Translations under genes and position numbers: made by a program | Part shown: positions 34,871 through 46,100 of the stretch, one piece after another | Layout: each line of letters starts with the position of its first letter | Position numbering within the stretch: the stretch's first letter is position 1 | The notes under the pieces: model-generated | Told to the model about the DNA's origin: nothing | The model's database searches: none | Seen by the model: the letters and a program-made list of their open reading frames with translations, nothing else | Source: Sphagnum magellanicum | Taxonomy: Eukaryota; Streptophyta; Sphagnopsida; Sphagnales; Sphagnaceae | Assembly: GCA_021904315.1 (NCBI GenBank) | Contig: CM038924.1 | Coordinates: forward strand, 15,116,026-15,180,025 | DNA length: 64,000 bases | Direction: 5' to 3'

Positions 34871-37199
34871 ATTTTTTTTTAATTGACGATTTTTTTCAAA
34901 AAATTATTGAATTTGCAGCAAATGAGAATCCAAAAAATTACAAAAATTCAAAATAAAATTGCACAAAAATAATAATTTGTGCATCACAATGCACACAATC
35001 CCTTGGACCTGCAACCTGGTCTCAGAGCTAGGTCACATAATCCGGAAATTTGTGGTTCAAAATTCACAGGAACCCTTGGACCTGAAAGTTGGTCTCAGTC
35101 GCTTCAATGGAGTTCTTGTGGAACATGGCACACAAGGGATACTTCACCTATTCTTGCATGTACATATGTAATAAGAGCATCCCCAGCAGTGCTCAGTATT
35201 TGACCCTGCAAAAAATATTTCTCACATCCAAGTTTGGATATTTACTTTTTGCATCCTCGTCCTAAAACTAAAATTGAAACTTCATAGGCAGGGTTTTTTA
35301 CTTTGGTGAAATTTTGCCAGAAAGCGACCCAAAAAAAAATATTGCAACAATCTCCCCAAAGCAAAAAAATTAAAATTAAAGAGGTTTTTGTCATATTCAG
35401 AAAATTTTAAAAGTTGACATTCAGAAGAAGAAAATATCATTTGCAATCAATTTGCAATTGAAAATTGCAATTTGTAATTAAAAATGAATTAAGAAAATTT
35501 AGTTACAAAAATGAATTATAAATGACATTTTTGCTTCTAATAATCATTAAGGTGATCACTAAAATGGACAAGTGTTGCAAAAAGAAAGAATCCCTAAGGA
35601 TCACCTCATTCAATGATTATGAGAGTGAAAGGTAGGTTATTGAAAGCATGATCTTAATAGTTGTTCAATCACTCCATTTTGGAGTGATCATAACCATTTG
35701 ATTAACTAGAATTTTTCAATCCTACGATTGGAGGTCACCAAGGATGTAAACCTAATGGGGGGTTGTCGAGACTTGGAGGTTAGCTGTTGGAATTGGAGGC
35801 CCAACTGCTAGAAGCTAGGGCAACAAGCATTAAACATCGTGATTTGAGATTTGAACATTACAAATGAATTACAAGCAACAAGCATTGAGTTTCACAATTC
35901 ATAATTTGTAAATAATGTGCATTATTCATAATGTACACACATTGGATTGTGCACATTATTCAAGCACAATGCATCATGCAATTTGTAAAACTTTGGACTC
36001 AAGAATGTTTTTTCTTTTTGTAGACTTGTCATTCAAGAGTTAAGACTCACCATTTAGCTTGTAGACATGGACATTTTGTTTCTTTTCATGATTTTGTAAA
36101 TCCTAATGAATTGATTCATTAGAATTCATTGTTCACAAATCATGTCAGACTCAAAAAAAATTCTTGTTTTATATGTTTCTACAAACTTAGAAATCAAGAC
36201 TTAAGTGTATTGTTTAAGTATGACATGTTTAAACAATTGTTACTTGTGTTCAAAGTTCAAGCATAAGTCATAACTTGTTCAAGATTGTTTTCAAGTGTGC
36301 ACAAAATGTTCCAATGTGACCATTAACATGTTTAAATGTGATGTGAACTGAAGAGTTTCTATGATTATGTAATGTAGAGTTGTAGACTCAATTATGTAGA
36401 CTTAGGATTTTTAAGTTTTTAATTTTTAATTAAACTTTCTCTTGAATTATTGATTTGCAAATTGCAAAACAATTGGATTTTCAATGTGATATGTGGACAA
36501 TTGAAGCCTAGTGGTGATTGTGAACATAATAGCCATTTTCAATTTTCTTCAAATCATGATTTGTAAAATAATTCTAGGTTTTTTTTCAAGTTAACGTTGG
36601 CTTTGCAAAAAAAATTGGTTGTTTTTGTATAAGTCTTGTTTTTGAAGTTGACATTGATATTGAGTAGTTGTTTTTGTATAAATTTTGTTTTCAAAGTTGA
36701 GGTTGATATTGAGTATCATGGCTTGATCAAGGCTTCCACCAAACTTTAGGTATAAAGTCTTGATCAATTTTAGGTTTCTTGTATACCCTTTAAAACCTTT
36801 TGCCCATGAATCACTCCCCTTTGAAACATTAAGTGATTTCCATGTAGATTTTGATCCTAATGTTGTTTTGTCAAAGAACAATGTAATTGTTGCAAATGTG
36901 ATAGATTTGGAGTAAGACCTTAAATTGTTAAAGTCCATTATGAAGAAGTAGAAATATGAACTTGGTTGAAATTCAATGATGTTTGAGAAATGTAATTACC
37001 ATGGGAAAATTTTGTTGTTGAAGGAGATGATTTAGTGAGTTTGATCAAGTGTGAAGTCCATTCAAAAATTGAAGCTAGAAATAAAATTTTGAATTTTTAA
37101 ACTTGATTTTTTGTTTAAACATTCAAGGAGGAAAATGATTTTTGTTATGCTAAATGTGAAAGCTAATGAGTTCTACAAAATAAAAATTGTGCACATGTA
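34871..37199. other. AT-rich DNA, no recognised gene
   Basis: Runs of A and T and small frames only. The minus-strand frame at 36591-36938 is low in complexity and has no motif. The right part may belong to the transposon whose remains follow. Confidence 0.45.
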
Positions 37200-38855
37200 A
37201 AAGATTAAGTTATATTTGCCCAAATACCTCTTGATTTTATTTTCTAGCTTGTTATTGATGAAGGTTTGGGTATTAATAAGAAGAAATTTGTTCAATTTGC
37301 TATCATTTTATATGTACTTGTTGTCTCATGGTAGACCATGATAGATTTTGAAAATATGAAGTCTTTTCTAAAATTGCTAAAGATTAAGCATTGCCCAAAG
37401 AAACATTGATGTGATAATATAGCTTGAAGTATAACTAAAACTTTACATACCATGGCCATGCAAGCTAGCTATGAAACTTGCATTGGATAACACCAATGTG
37501 TTTTATTTTCTTTTGTGATGAGGTCACTTTAGTTGATAACTAGTTTTGGGTCTTAATCCATGCATATACCATTCAAAATTGGACAAGGGTCCCTATGTTG
37601 CTATCCCTATAACATGTAATGGATGGTTATAATGTAGTCAATTTTACTACCATGATTATGCAAGCAATTCTTGCCAATGGAATTATTTCAAACCTTAATT
37701 TCATCTCCAAAAAAGTAATGTCTTTTGGTGCTAATGGGGTTAATGTATAGCAAAGCTACCACATAGGTGTTATTGTCCAACTCTAGTTTTAATCTACTCC
37801 ATTCATGACTAATGTTCATTACATGGTGCATTAAACAAATCTAGCCTTGATCCAAAACCTTTTTGTAGGAAATAGATTCCTACAAATGTAATAGAGGGCA
37901 CCAAGGGTATTTTATCATACTTCCATCCATTTCGATGTTACTTTATTGCATTTATATGCATGACATAGGATAAAAATGGAGACAGTTTTTTTGTATATTT
38001 TACCATGCTTAAGTGTAAACAAAATTACATGAGATGTTTAGAATCCCTTCTATTGTTTTCAAATTTGACTTTTATACTTTTAATTTCTTATGGAAGTTAA
38101 ACATGAGACAATTTTGATGAAATGGATTATAGATTTGAACAATGGCATTGATCACTTGAATTTGAATGCCAAACAAACCACATTTGGGCACAAAGTTTGG
38201 GATTCTAATACAAGGATGAATGTTATGTGACTAAGGACATTTTTGAAGCAAGCGTGGCAAGTATCAAACTTCAATGTTCAAAGGCAACCTCAAAATTAGT
38301 GGTTGAATTGCACACATGTTCTTCACAAAATGGGTTGCATGAAGCATTAAGTATTGTGTATTCTCATTATTGATTGTTTGATAAAATGTGATGAATCATT
38401 CAACACACATTTGAATGTTTTGAATTTGTTTTGGGTACTTTGAAAAAGAAAGGGTTGTTAAACATGTGCTTATAAGCATGTTGTGTGTGTCTATTTTAGA
38501 TGTGTAGAAATTCATGTTCAAGATTACAATGAAAAATAATGCCAAAGTTATTTTGAGCCTTCTTAATACTATCAATCTTCTAACCAAAATGTGAAGGATC
38601 ATCACTAATTTTGTCATCATATTTCATAATATCTCATAGTGTGAAATTGATAAATTGCCATGATTCAAGTGTTGGGTTTAGTGGAGGATGAATGGGTATT
38701 CAAAAAATTGAATTTCATCAAAACTAGGATCCATAATAAAATGATTGAGAACTTGGTTTTGTGTGTTTGTATGTTTGGGCAATCATTTTTCACAATGCAA
38801 AATTTTCATTATGATGAATTTGTGTGGATTTGGCAATTAGAGAAATGTTAATATG
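37200..38855 (+). pseudogene. dead hAT-type transposase-like gene (ZNF862-like)
   Basis: Protein-like text is spread over the plus-strand frames. Around 37340 it reads DFENMKSFLKLLKIKHCPKK. From 37577 a single frame, with one internal stop, reads NWTRVPMLLSL, then HVMDGYNVVNFTTMIMQAIL and VMSFGANGVNV. At 38660-38848 it reads VLGLVEDEWVFKKLNFIKTR, then FGQSFFTMQNFHYDEFVWIW, which resembles the C-terminal dimerisation region of hAT transposases and ZNF862-like proteins. Several stops and frame changes break it. The identification is from remembered similarity. It is a plain DNA-transposon relative and not expected to be active. Confidence 0.62.
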
Positions 38856-39885
38856 CCTTGAATGCATAAAGGTGTTTCAATTCCAAGTTGCCCAATGCCA
38901 AACAAGCTTTGTGTTGTTGTTGTGTTTTTATTATCTACACTATAATTATATTGCTTTTGATAGGTTTCTAGTTTTTAAACTTGTTATATATGGACATGTG
39001 ACACAATTTTCATGAAGTAATTGGCCCTTTGTTTTCATAATCTTCACTAGTTTAATGATCATTTTTTTCTCATTTCTCGTATATTCTGTTTTCTTTCCCT
39101 TTAAAAACATTACTAACTTACTCATATGCATGAGACATTATGTCGTAGAGGGTAGAGTCTTTAATGACTTGGGTTCAATCCCACCATAATGTAATTTGAT
39201 GAAGGTTTGAAACCCTTTAGCAATGTGCAATGTAAACTATATCCAAATTTTCATTGGTGGCTAACTATTTCTGGCCAATTTTAAACACAACGTTAAGTAA
39301 TGGTCACCAATTTAGTTTTCTATGGACATCCCTAATATGTTGCCAAAATATTCATAAAGATGAACATCTATTCACCAAATTTGCATTGCCAAAGAGAAAT
39401 GGTTGCATAATTTTCCTTCACAACTTTGGCATATTCACAAAAGTGCAATCCTTTCTTTCCTAAAGTGGCAAATTGTGAAGTGTTCAAAGAATAAAATAAA
39501 ATCCTGTTCATAGGTGGGGAGCCTACTAATATCAAGCCACCTGGACCAATCATACGATTGGCCAATCAGAAGCAAGTAGCAGCAATCAGATGACAATTAT
39601 TGCACTCATCTTGTGGGTCCACAACTTTGCTGTGCCTTTTACCAATCTCGGCTAAGCGTGGAAAAATACTGGGCCAAAACTATTTTACTGAGCCCAAGGG
39701 GGATGTTTTCACTTTTCTTCATCTAATTTTAATATGCAGGCTCACATACTGGCACCACTCTATCTCAATTAAGTTACTTTTCAATCTTCAAAGATCTTTA
39801 TTAAAGATTTTCACTAACCCAAAGCAAAGGTTAAAATTATTTTTCCTCCCTGCTTTTCACACACAGTAAAGGCTGTGCTCATGAC
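38856..39885. other. no recognised gene
   Basis: AT-rich DNA. A GGGTTCAATCCCACC stretch near 39170 resembles a tRNA B box, but no cloverleaf could be built around it. Confidence 0.45.
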
Positions 39886-40225
39886 CAGTGACTTTTTTTT
39901 GTGGCGAAAATTTGCCATTTTGCGAAAAAACGAAGGGTACAGCGACATGGTAAAGGAAACCTTTTGGAAAAAATTCCAATAAAATCGCCACTTTTTGAGG
40001 AAAAAATGTTGTGGTCAACGTTTTTTGAGATCTTGAGCAGATTTCTAGCTTTCTTATTTTGAAATAGTCATATTTAGCTCATATGTTCTACTGGTTTGCC
40101 AACATGTAATAGGAAATCTAAATTTTTTACCTCTATATTTGTTTTGTAGCCACATTTGGCCAAATCTACTTGTGGCTGATCGCCACTTTTGGTGTGACAT
40201 GAGAAAATTGAAAAACAAAACATAG
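39886..40225 (-). mobile_element. hAT-like MITE (family M1) with target duplication
   Basis: About 340 bp, starting CAGTGACTTTTTTTTGTGGCG and ending in AT-rich text with imperfect inverted similarity. The same eight bases, CTCATGAC, flank it (39878-39885 and 40226-40233; nine if the preceding G is counted). An eight-base duplication with CAG-type ends fits hAT elements. The inside holds the family core 'tagccacatttggcc' and 'ctgatcgccacttttgg', inverted relative to the 42.5-kb copy. Confidence 0.75.
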
Positions 40226-40459
40226 CTCATGACCTCAAATAAAAATCCATAAATGCCAATTAAAGGTAAACGGTAGTGTTGGGCAAATAGATACACAAGT
40301 TGTTGGCTAGTATCAACCTTGATTTTAATAGTGAAATTTCGTCAATAAAAATAGGAGTGCAATAGTTATTATCTGATTAATTAAGTTATTTTGGAGGTTT
40401 TCAATCACCAGAAGTCAAAATAAAAATAATAAAAGCCACCAGATTCTATACTTGGTTTC

Positions 40460-40612
40460 CAGTGTGTAGCCAAAATATAGTAAGATAAGTAAAGATTTTA
40501 TATTTCATATCTGGTTTGTAGCCAGATTTAACTATTCTTCCTAGGGATGATCACCACTTTTTCTACATCTTCCTATGGATGATAGCCACTTTGGTTAAAA
40601 AACAAATCCTAG
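40460..40612 (-). mobile_element. hAT-like MITE fragment (family M1)
   Basis: Inverted family core: 'gtagccagatttaactattc' and 'cttcctatggatgatagcca'. Two partial cores in a row suggest a rearranged copy. Confidence 0.6.
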
Positions 40613-40671
40613 AAAAAACACTGGCTGGTATGTAGCATGGTGTACATATTGACATTAATGATGTGATTAAT

Positions 40672-40950
40672 GGCCACAGTGAACCAGCACCCACCATCGC
40701 ACCTTGACGGATGGATGGTAAGTGGTCAGGAGACAGTTTTCCGTTGGGTTCCAGTTCCCTAGCTAACCATGGTGGTTAGCTCAGTTGCTATTTTTTTATT
40801 ACCTACCTACTAACATAGGTAGCTATTTAAAACAGTCCTTACCTATGTATAACCTATCTACAGTACTAACTCAGTTGAGATTCATCCACTACTGAGTAAT
40901 AACAGGCATCCAGTGGAGGGTGTGCTGGTGTGTGCCGGTTCACTGTGGCC
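40672..40950. mobile_element. Mutator-like MITE (family M2), copy 3
   Basis: A 279-bp element with 25-base inverted ends (left GGCCACAGTGAACCAGCAC, right reverse complement GGCCACAGTGAACCGGCAC). Flanks GTGATTAAT and GAGATGAAT agree at seven of nine bases, again fitting a decayed nine-base duplication. It is inverted relative to copy 1. Confidence 0.78.
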
Positions 40951-42500
40951 GAGATGAATCTCATATATTGTAACCTACAGTTTAGTGGTTTTGGCCCATC
41001 TAATTGGTTCTCCTATCATCACTCACAATGTATAACGTCTCCCTCTTTTATTTCCTTGCATACATATCTGGACAGACACATGTTATATTTGTCGTCCATT
41101 CAGAGGTGGGTTACATGCTTCTTCATCCATCTACAAGCTAGTTACAGGACTTTTCATCCACCTACAAGAGGATTATGGTGTCACTCTGGAACTTCCGCAC
41201 TATATGTAATGTCTGATAACCAGCTTGAGTGTGCTCATTACGGTGAATAGTCTGAACATTTGCCTCTATTATTCACAGTGACATGCGCCCTTTGGCAGGT
41301 TACCTAGTACATTTGCTGACCCCTGTAGCACGCCTATTTTATTCTATTCAACCCAAGACCTATTGCTGCAGGACAAACTGTATGCTGTTGTACATAGTGG
41401 TACAGTAGGGTACTGGTAGTGTGGGTGCTGGACCCCGGTTCTTCCACAGGTTTTGGTTGTACCCTATTCTTTTGCAATTGTTTCTCAACACAGGGTTTCC
41501 AACTTTTTCTTGTTATAAATAATGTTAAAAAAACCAAAGTGCACAAGTAATGTGCGAGAACCCTGTTTGTAAATAATTACTTATTACACTTTGAAGTGTT
41601 AGTGCACTCAAGAAAACAAATTCAGAGCATAAAATCCAGCAATTCCATTGGAGAAATCCATAAATTCACCCTGTCTTTGGGCCTCCTTTCACCCCCTAAC
41701 CTCTCTTTTAGTTGTATCCGTAATGTAAGGAAATTTTATTAAAACTCAGTATGAAATGCTGAAACTCAGCATTTCAAGCACAAGGTTCGAGAGGAATTAT
41801 AGTACCTGTGTGCAGGTAGGAGCGGTGAAAATGTAGGTAGCAGCAGTGCAGGCGCTCAGGAAAAAAGAAAGACAACGTGAAGCCCCCTTGAATGCTAATG
41901 TACTTTTTTGCACGTTTTTTTAATCTCACCCTGTTTACAACCAAACTCAGGGTACTGGTTCTGTCTTTTCCTGAGATTACGGATAACTCTATTAGATTGA
42001 AAAAAAAACCTTCAAGCCTACACAGAACTTCTGCTGAATATTGAAAATAGTGGGTCCCTTTCTACCATTTCGATTAATCCTCTAAAATTCTCAGAAACCT
42101 ACTAAACCTTATTACACGTTTAGCTAATAGTTCACTCTGACAAGATGACTAAAGAAAAACAAAATTCAAATCATAAAATCCAACAATTTTGTTGGCGATA
42201 ACATTTTTTTCTGCACACAAGCAAAGCATATTCAACACCCTCTGTATAATATACTATAACCCTTGTGCACAGAAGGGTTTTAAAACAAAATGGAAAAAGG
42301 GTTTGTTGCTAATTGATCAATTAACATAAACCTTTTCCTTGGATGCCAAAAGAAAAGTTACACGTTTGTGGAGAGGATGGGACCGGAGATTCCTGACAGC
42401 GCGTGGGTGTAGTGAGTAGACTCACTTATTGAATAGTCCAAGGAATATAATAAGCAATAAGAGAGGAAACGGAACAGCGCTGCAAACAGGAGACCGCGAC
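40951..42500. other. no recognised gene; inverted and repeated segments
   Basis: A perfect 10-bp stem with a 3-base loop lies at 41753-41775. An imperfect inverted pair of about 25 bases (around 41710 and 41970, sharing ATCCGTAAT/ATTACGGAT) frames about 290 bases. The text near 41610 ('cataaaatccagcaatt') recurs near 42170, so this may be an old transposon remnant. Confidence 0.4.
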
Positions 42501-42660
42501 CAGGGTTGTTTTTTTCCAATTTTGTGGTGTAGCTAAAGTGGCTATCATCCATAAAATGATTTAGCCAGATTTGGCTACATACTAGATACGAAAGAAGAAA
42601 AAACACACAATCCTTCTATATTCTTGGCTACTTACTGGATTTTTTTTCCTCAAAATCTGG
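42501..42660 (+). mobile_element. hAT-like MITE (family M1), upstream of gene 3
   Basis: Starts CAGGGTTGTTTTTTTCCAAT and runs through 'tagctaaagtggctatcatc', 'tttagccagatttggctaca' and 'ttcttggctacttactgg'. The far end ('aaaatctggcgaat') is incomplete. It ends about 350 bases before the gene 3 TATA box. Confidence 0.7.
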
Positions 42661-42775
42661 CGAATTGGGCCACAGTCAGTCTGACTGATTGACGAGTGCG
42701 ACTGGGATTTACGCTATTCTCGCTTACAGGCTCGTCGTCGCGGGGTCCCACAAGCGGCGGATTCCGGATCGCTGC

Positions 42776-42781
42776 CACGTG
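42776..42781. promoter_or_regulatory. G-box upstream of HMA gene 3
   Basis: CACGTG in the context GCCACGTGAC, a form bound by plant bZIP and bHLH factors and close to the abscisic-acid response element. It lies about 230 bases before the TATA box. Confidence 0.4.
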
Positions 42782-43008
42782 ACTTCCAGCCACCTCTGTG
42801 ATACTTGCCGCGTACGACACCTGCAGCTCGGCCCCATCTTCTTACCCAAATACACAAGCATCAGCAATAGCTCTGTAGCTTCTTACCGATTCTCCAGCCA
42901 TAAAACGCCACCATATCTCATTGCCCCTCTCAAGAGAACCCGCTGCTCATCTCTCCAGCTAATTTGTCTTGTAGCCTTGCAACTTGTGGATCTAATTTGT
43001 TGGAGGTG

Positions 43009-43015
43009 TATATAC
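43009..43015 (+). promoter_or_regulatory. TATA box candidate of HMA gene 3
   Basis: TATATAC in a GC-richer region, about 150 bases before the start codon. This would give a 5' leader of about 120 bases. Confidence 0.5.
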
Positions 43016-43160
43016 AAGCTGAAAGCTCCCAGATTTCAACATACGCCTTGCAGCAGTGTCAACGAGCATCTCTTTTCCTCAATATTATTATTATTATTTT
43101 TTGCTTGCGGGTGTGGAATTGTTTTCCAGATCTAGTGAAAGGGAGCAGGAGCTTGTGAAG

Positions 43161-44343
43161 ATGTCCAGGGCGATGAGTGAGGTATAATACTTCACTTTTA
43201 CTCCCACTCTATAGGCTGCTTGAGCTTCTAGTTTCAAGCTGAATTTCGGACTGCAATATGAGTGCATTGAGTACTTTCTGGGATAATTAGCTGCCGGTAG
43301 TTTTCGTCTTTGCCGTAGGGTTTGTGCTGTTGCCTTATGTTGCCAGTCTACGGCTCTGCATTTTGTCTGGAATTTTCTTCTATAGAAGACTACTTCTGTT
43401 GTGATCAGGCTTGCTGCAGCTTGCAGTGAGTCGGGTTGCAGGATTTCGTGCATTATTCACGCAGCTGATGATGATAGTGTTGGCTCGCGGCAATATTGTA
43501 TGTGCAGCTGTTCTATGGAAGACCTGTGGATTCTTTCTACCCCGGATCCGCGTCCCACTACTATCCTCAGACGTTGATCCCACATGGCACAACTCGTCCA
43601 CTGTTGCCGGTATGGAAGTCCTCCGACGACTGCATTCATGTGCAAGCTCTGAGCTTTCTCTGATTGTCTTTGGTGCGTTGATGGTAATCTTAATACTATA
43701 TATTTGTTGATATGCAGGATGTGCAATTTAGAGTGCCCATGGAGAGCAGGAGGGATGTTGAGAAAGTGAAAGACGCTTTGGACCTCGAAGGTACGTACAT
43801 AGCAAGCTGACCTATCTGCAGATCTCCCTTGCACGCCGACTTCGTCTAGCAGTGTACCACTGCTGGATACTCACAATTTCTGGGCTTGTTTTCGAGCACA
43901 TGAGAACTACTCTGGCATCAACTGTGCTCGGGAAATTCATGCTAATCTAATGTAGTTTTTGTGACGCAACAGGCGTCCATGCAGTGGTATGTGACCTTCC
44001 CAGCCAGACAGTCACGGTCTCAGGCAACGTGCCATTCCATCGGCTGCTGAAGAAGCTGAAGCACGTAAAGAGGAAGTCGAAGCTTCTCAGTTTCTCTTCC
44101 CCTGACAGCCCTTATAGTCCCTCTTACGGCCATGAAACTTTCGGCACCAGTGCATACAACAGCAGCGCTTACGTCGTCCCCAGCAGCAGCTACGGATCCG
44201 GCAGGTATGGCGCGGCTGCACTAGGATCGGCATCCTACATGAGAGCCCCTTTCAGCCCACCTCACAGCTACGGCTCGTCCTACGTGCGAGAGGCTTATGA
44301 ACGACCATACTACGAAGACTACGAGGATTATCGATCTTACTAG
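43161..44343 (+). CDS. HMA-like protein lacking CxxC (gene 3), four exons
   Basis: Exons by GT-AG junctions: 43161-43181, 43508-43609, 43718-43790 and 43973-44343, giving a 188-residue protein. Exon 1 codes MSRAMSE and exon 2 opens LFYGRPVDSFYPGSAS, so the joined MSELFYG matches MNELFYG of gene 1. The HMA-like domain (about residues 42-106) begins DVQFRVPMESRRDVEKV and continues VHAVVCDLPSQTVTVSGNV, then LLKKLKHVKRKSKLL. The metal-binding CTKC of gene 1 is SRRD here, so classical metal binding is unlikely. The betaalphabeta scaffold and the basic patch remain, which suggests a protein-binding role (inference). The last intron splits the Gly of the EG-V turn in phase 1, as in gene 4. The tail is Ser/Tyr-rich and ends EDYEDYRSY, with no isoprenylation box. 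A TATA box and G-box lie upstream. Confidence 0.87.
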
Positions 44344-46100
44344 GATGCGTGAAGAAGCACCAGCTCTCTCAAAACTATGGAACCTTAACCCTAAGCCCTA
44401 ACCCCATTTGACATGTGGCATTCATGTGTGGTCTAACAGTGAAGAGATTCAAAGGCAAAGCCGAGTACCATTGATGAATAGTTGTCATGGACATCATGAA
44501 TGATACCTTATGAACATTCTGAAATTGCTAGGAATTTTGTAATACTTCCATTCAAGCTGCAAGTGGGCAGGGAAACCGCAACTAACCTGGAGCGCTTAGA
44601 AACTAGTCTGGATTACTTTCCAATATGTCTTAGAATTTTGCTCCAGACAACAAGGATCTGAACTGCTAGAGTTATTCATATGGAACTCAGGCAACATGCC
44701 AATGTGCATTTTAGCTGGTTGTACCTCTAGCTAGTACAGCTAGGCATTTTGTCTGTGGATTAAGCTTGCTGCAAGAGCTGGTAATGTGCAAAGCTTGAAC
44801 TCTCATGTAGTCCAGCAGCTGGGACAAAGTTTTGGTAATCTGTAAACCGGTTGGTGTAGTTGAAGGTTATGTGATCAGGCAAAGTTCTGGCTCAATTTCT
44901 CCCTCTTGGTCATGAAGGAGAGGAAGAAGTCTGAACTGCCGGCAGAAGTCACATTGTATTATGAAGCTCTGGATTTTGGGTGTCCTTTTGAGGACCTGCA
45001 ACGTGGATGAAGAAGTCTGAACTACTGCCAGAAGTTTGTTAGAACTTAGCTCTGAGTAGTTTTGGGTGTTCTTTTGTGGGTGAAATGGTGCAATGCTTAT
45101 TCTGAATAATGAATTGAATTTCCTTTCAGCTTTGGATTAAATGGTTGTGTTTGTGCATTTGACATTGTCCACAGTTGCTTGCTGTCTGATACTTGGAAAT
45201 GTCTCATTGTTTGCTTGGGTTAGTCTGAGAATTGACAGTTTATATATATTGTAGATTACATATCTAGTGCATAATTATATCTGATTCTGGTGATCTCCAC
45301 TCTTAGCTTGTTTTAAACTTTAGTGCAGAATCCAAATTTACTCATGACCATGCTTCTGGATCATCCTTTACTTGAATCTGCCACTGCCACTGCTACCTGA
45401 TCTTTGTGGTTTTAAGAGAGAAGTACTAATCTCACATGCTGTGTAAAGATTTCATGTCTTGCCAGGTTTGAGCACATTGTGAGCTATCTTCTTTCACCTA
45501 AGACTAAAATACAACAATCTTAAATGATCTTTCTTTCGTCATGATCATGATAAATTGTTTTCAACAGAATCAGCTCCAGCTTACCCCATTAATTTGTGAG
45601 CTCATGACCATTCTATGTTACACCTTGCCACAATTGCTTGCAACAATGCTTCTGTTTGAGAGAATATGACAAGAATGCTTTTGGAACCCTAGATTGGTTT
45701 GACCCAGTGCTTCATGTACATGATATAATATAAGCCATAATTGATGGTGCAGATGGAACTTTGACCATGAGCACCTTTAGTGAAATTTCCAATCTTCTCT
45801 GACTCCTATGGGTATAATGAGATTAGTTTCCATTTTGTGCTCCTCTTTCCATTTTTCTCTTTGAATGGCATTGAGAAAAGAGAGTCACTGTTTTCAATGA
45901 GTACAGACATTGCCTCATTGTATGGAATTCCTTGGAATGTTCAAAGTCTCAACAGTTTTTGCACATTGTTTTTCATTGGTATTGAGTATGTATATTGCCG
46001 ATGTATATTGGGTACTTGGAAACTTATATTGAACAATATGCTAGGCTTGTTGAAAATAAGCCACAGCACTGTGGATTACTCTGTTTGATGCCTTTCTTCC
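44344..46100 (+). other. 3' flank of gene 3, no further gene
   Basis: Probable 3' untranslated sequence followed by intergenic DNA. The open frame at 45780-46088 has no motif and is not called. Confidence 0.45.

Noticed and set aside
39130-39185. tRNA-like B box (GGGTTCAATCCC)
   Set aside because: No acceptor, D or anticodon stem could be matched. At most it is a tRNA-derived SINE trace.
42689-43135. 148-codon open frame before gene 3
   Set aside because: It spans the G-box and TATA candidates, has no motif, and fits the promoter and leader of gene 3.
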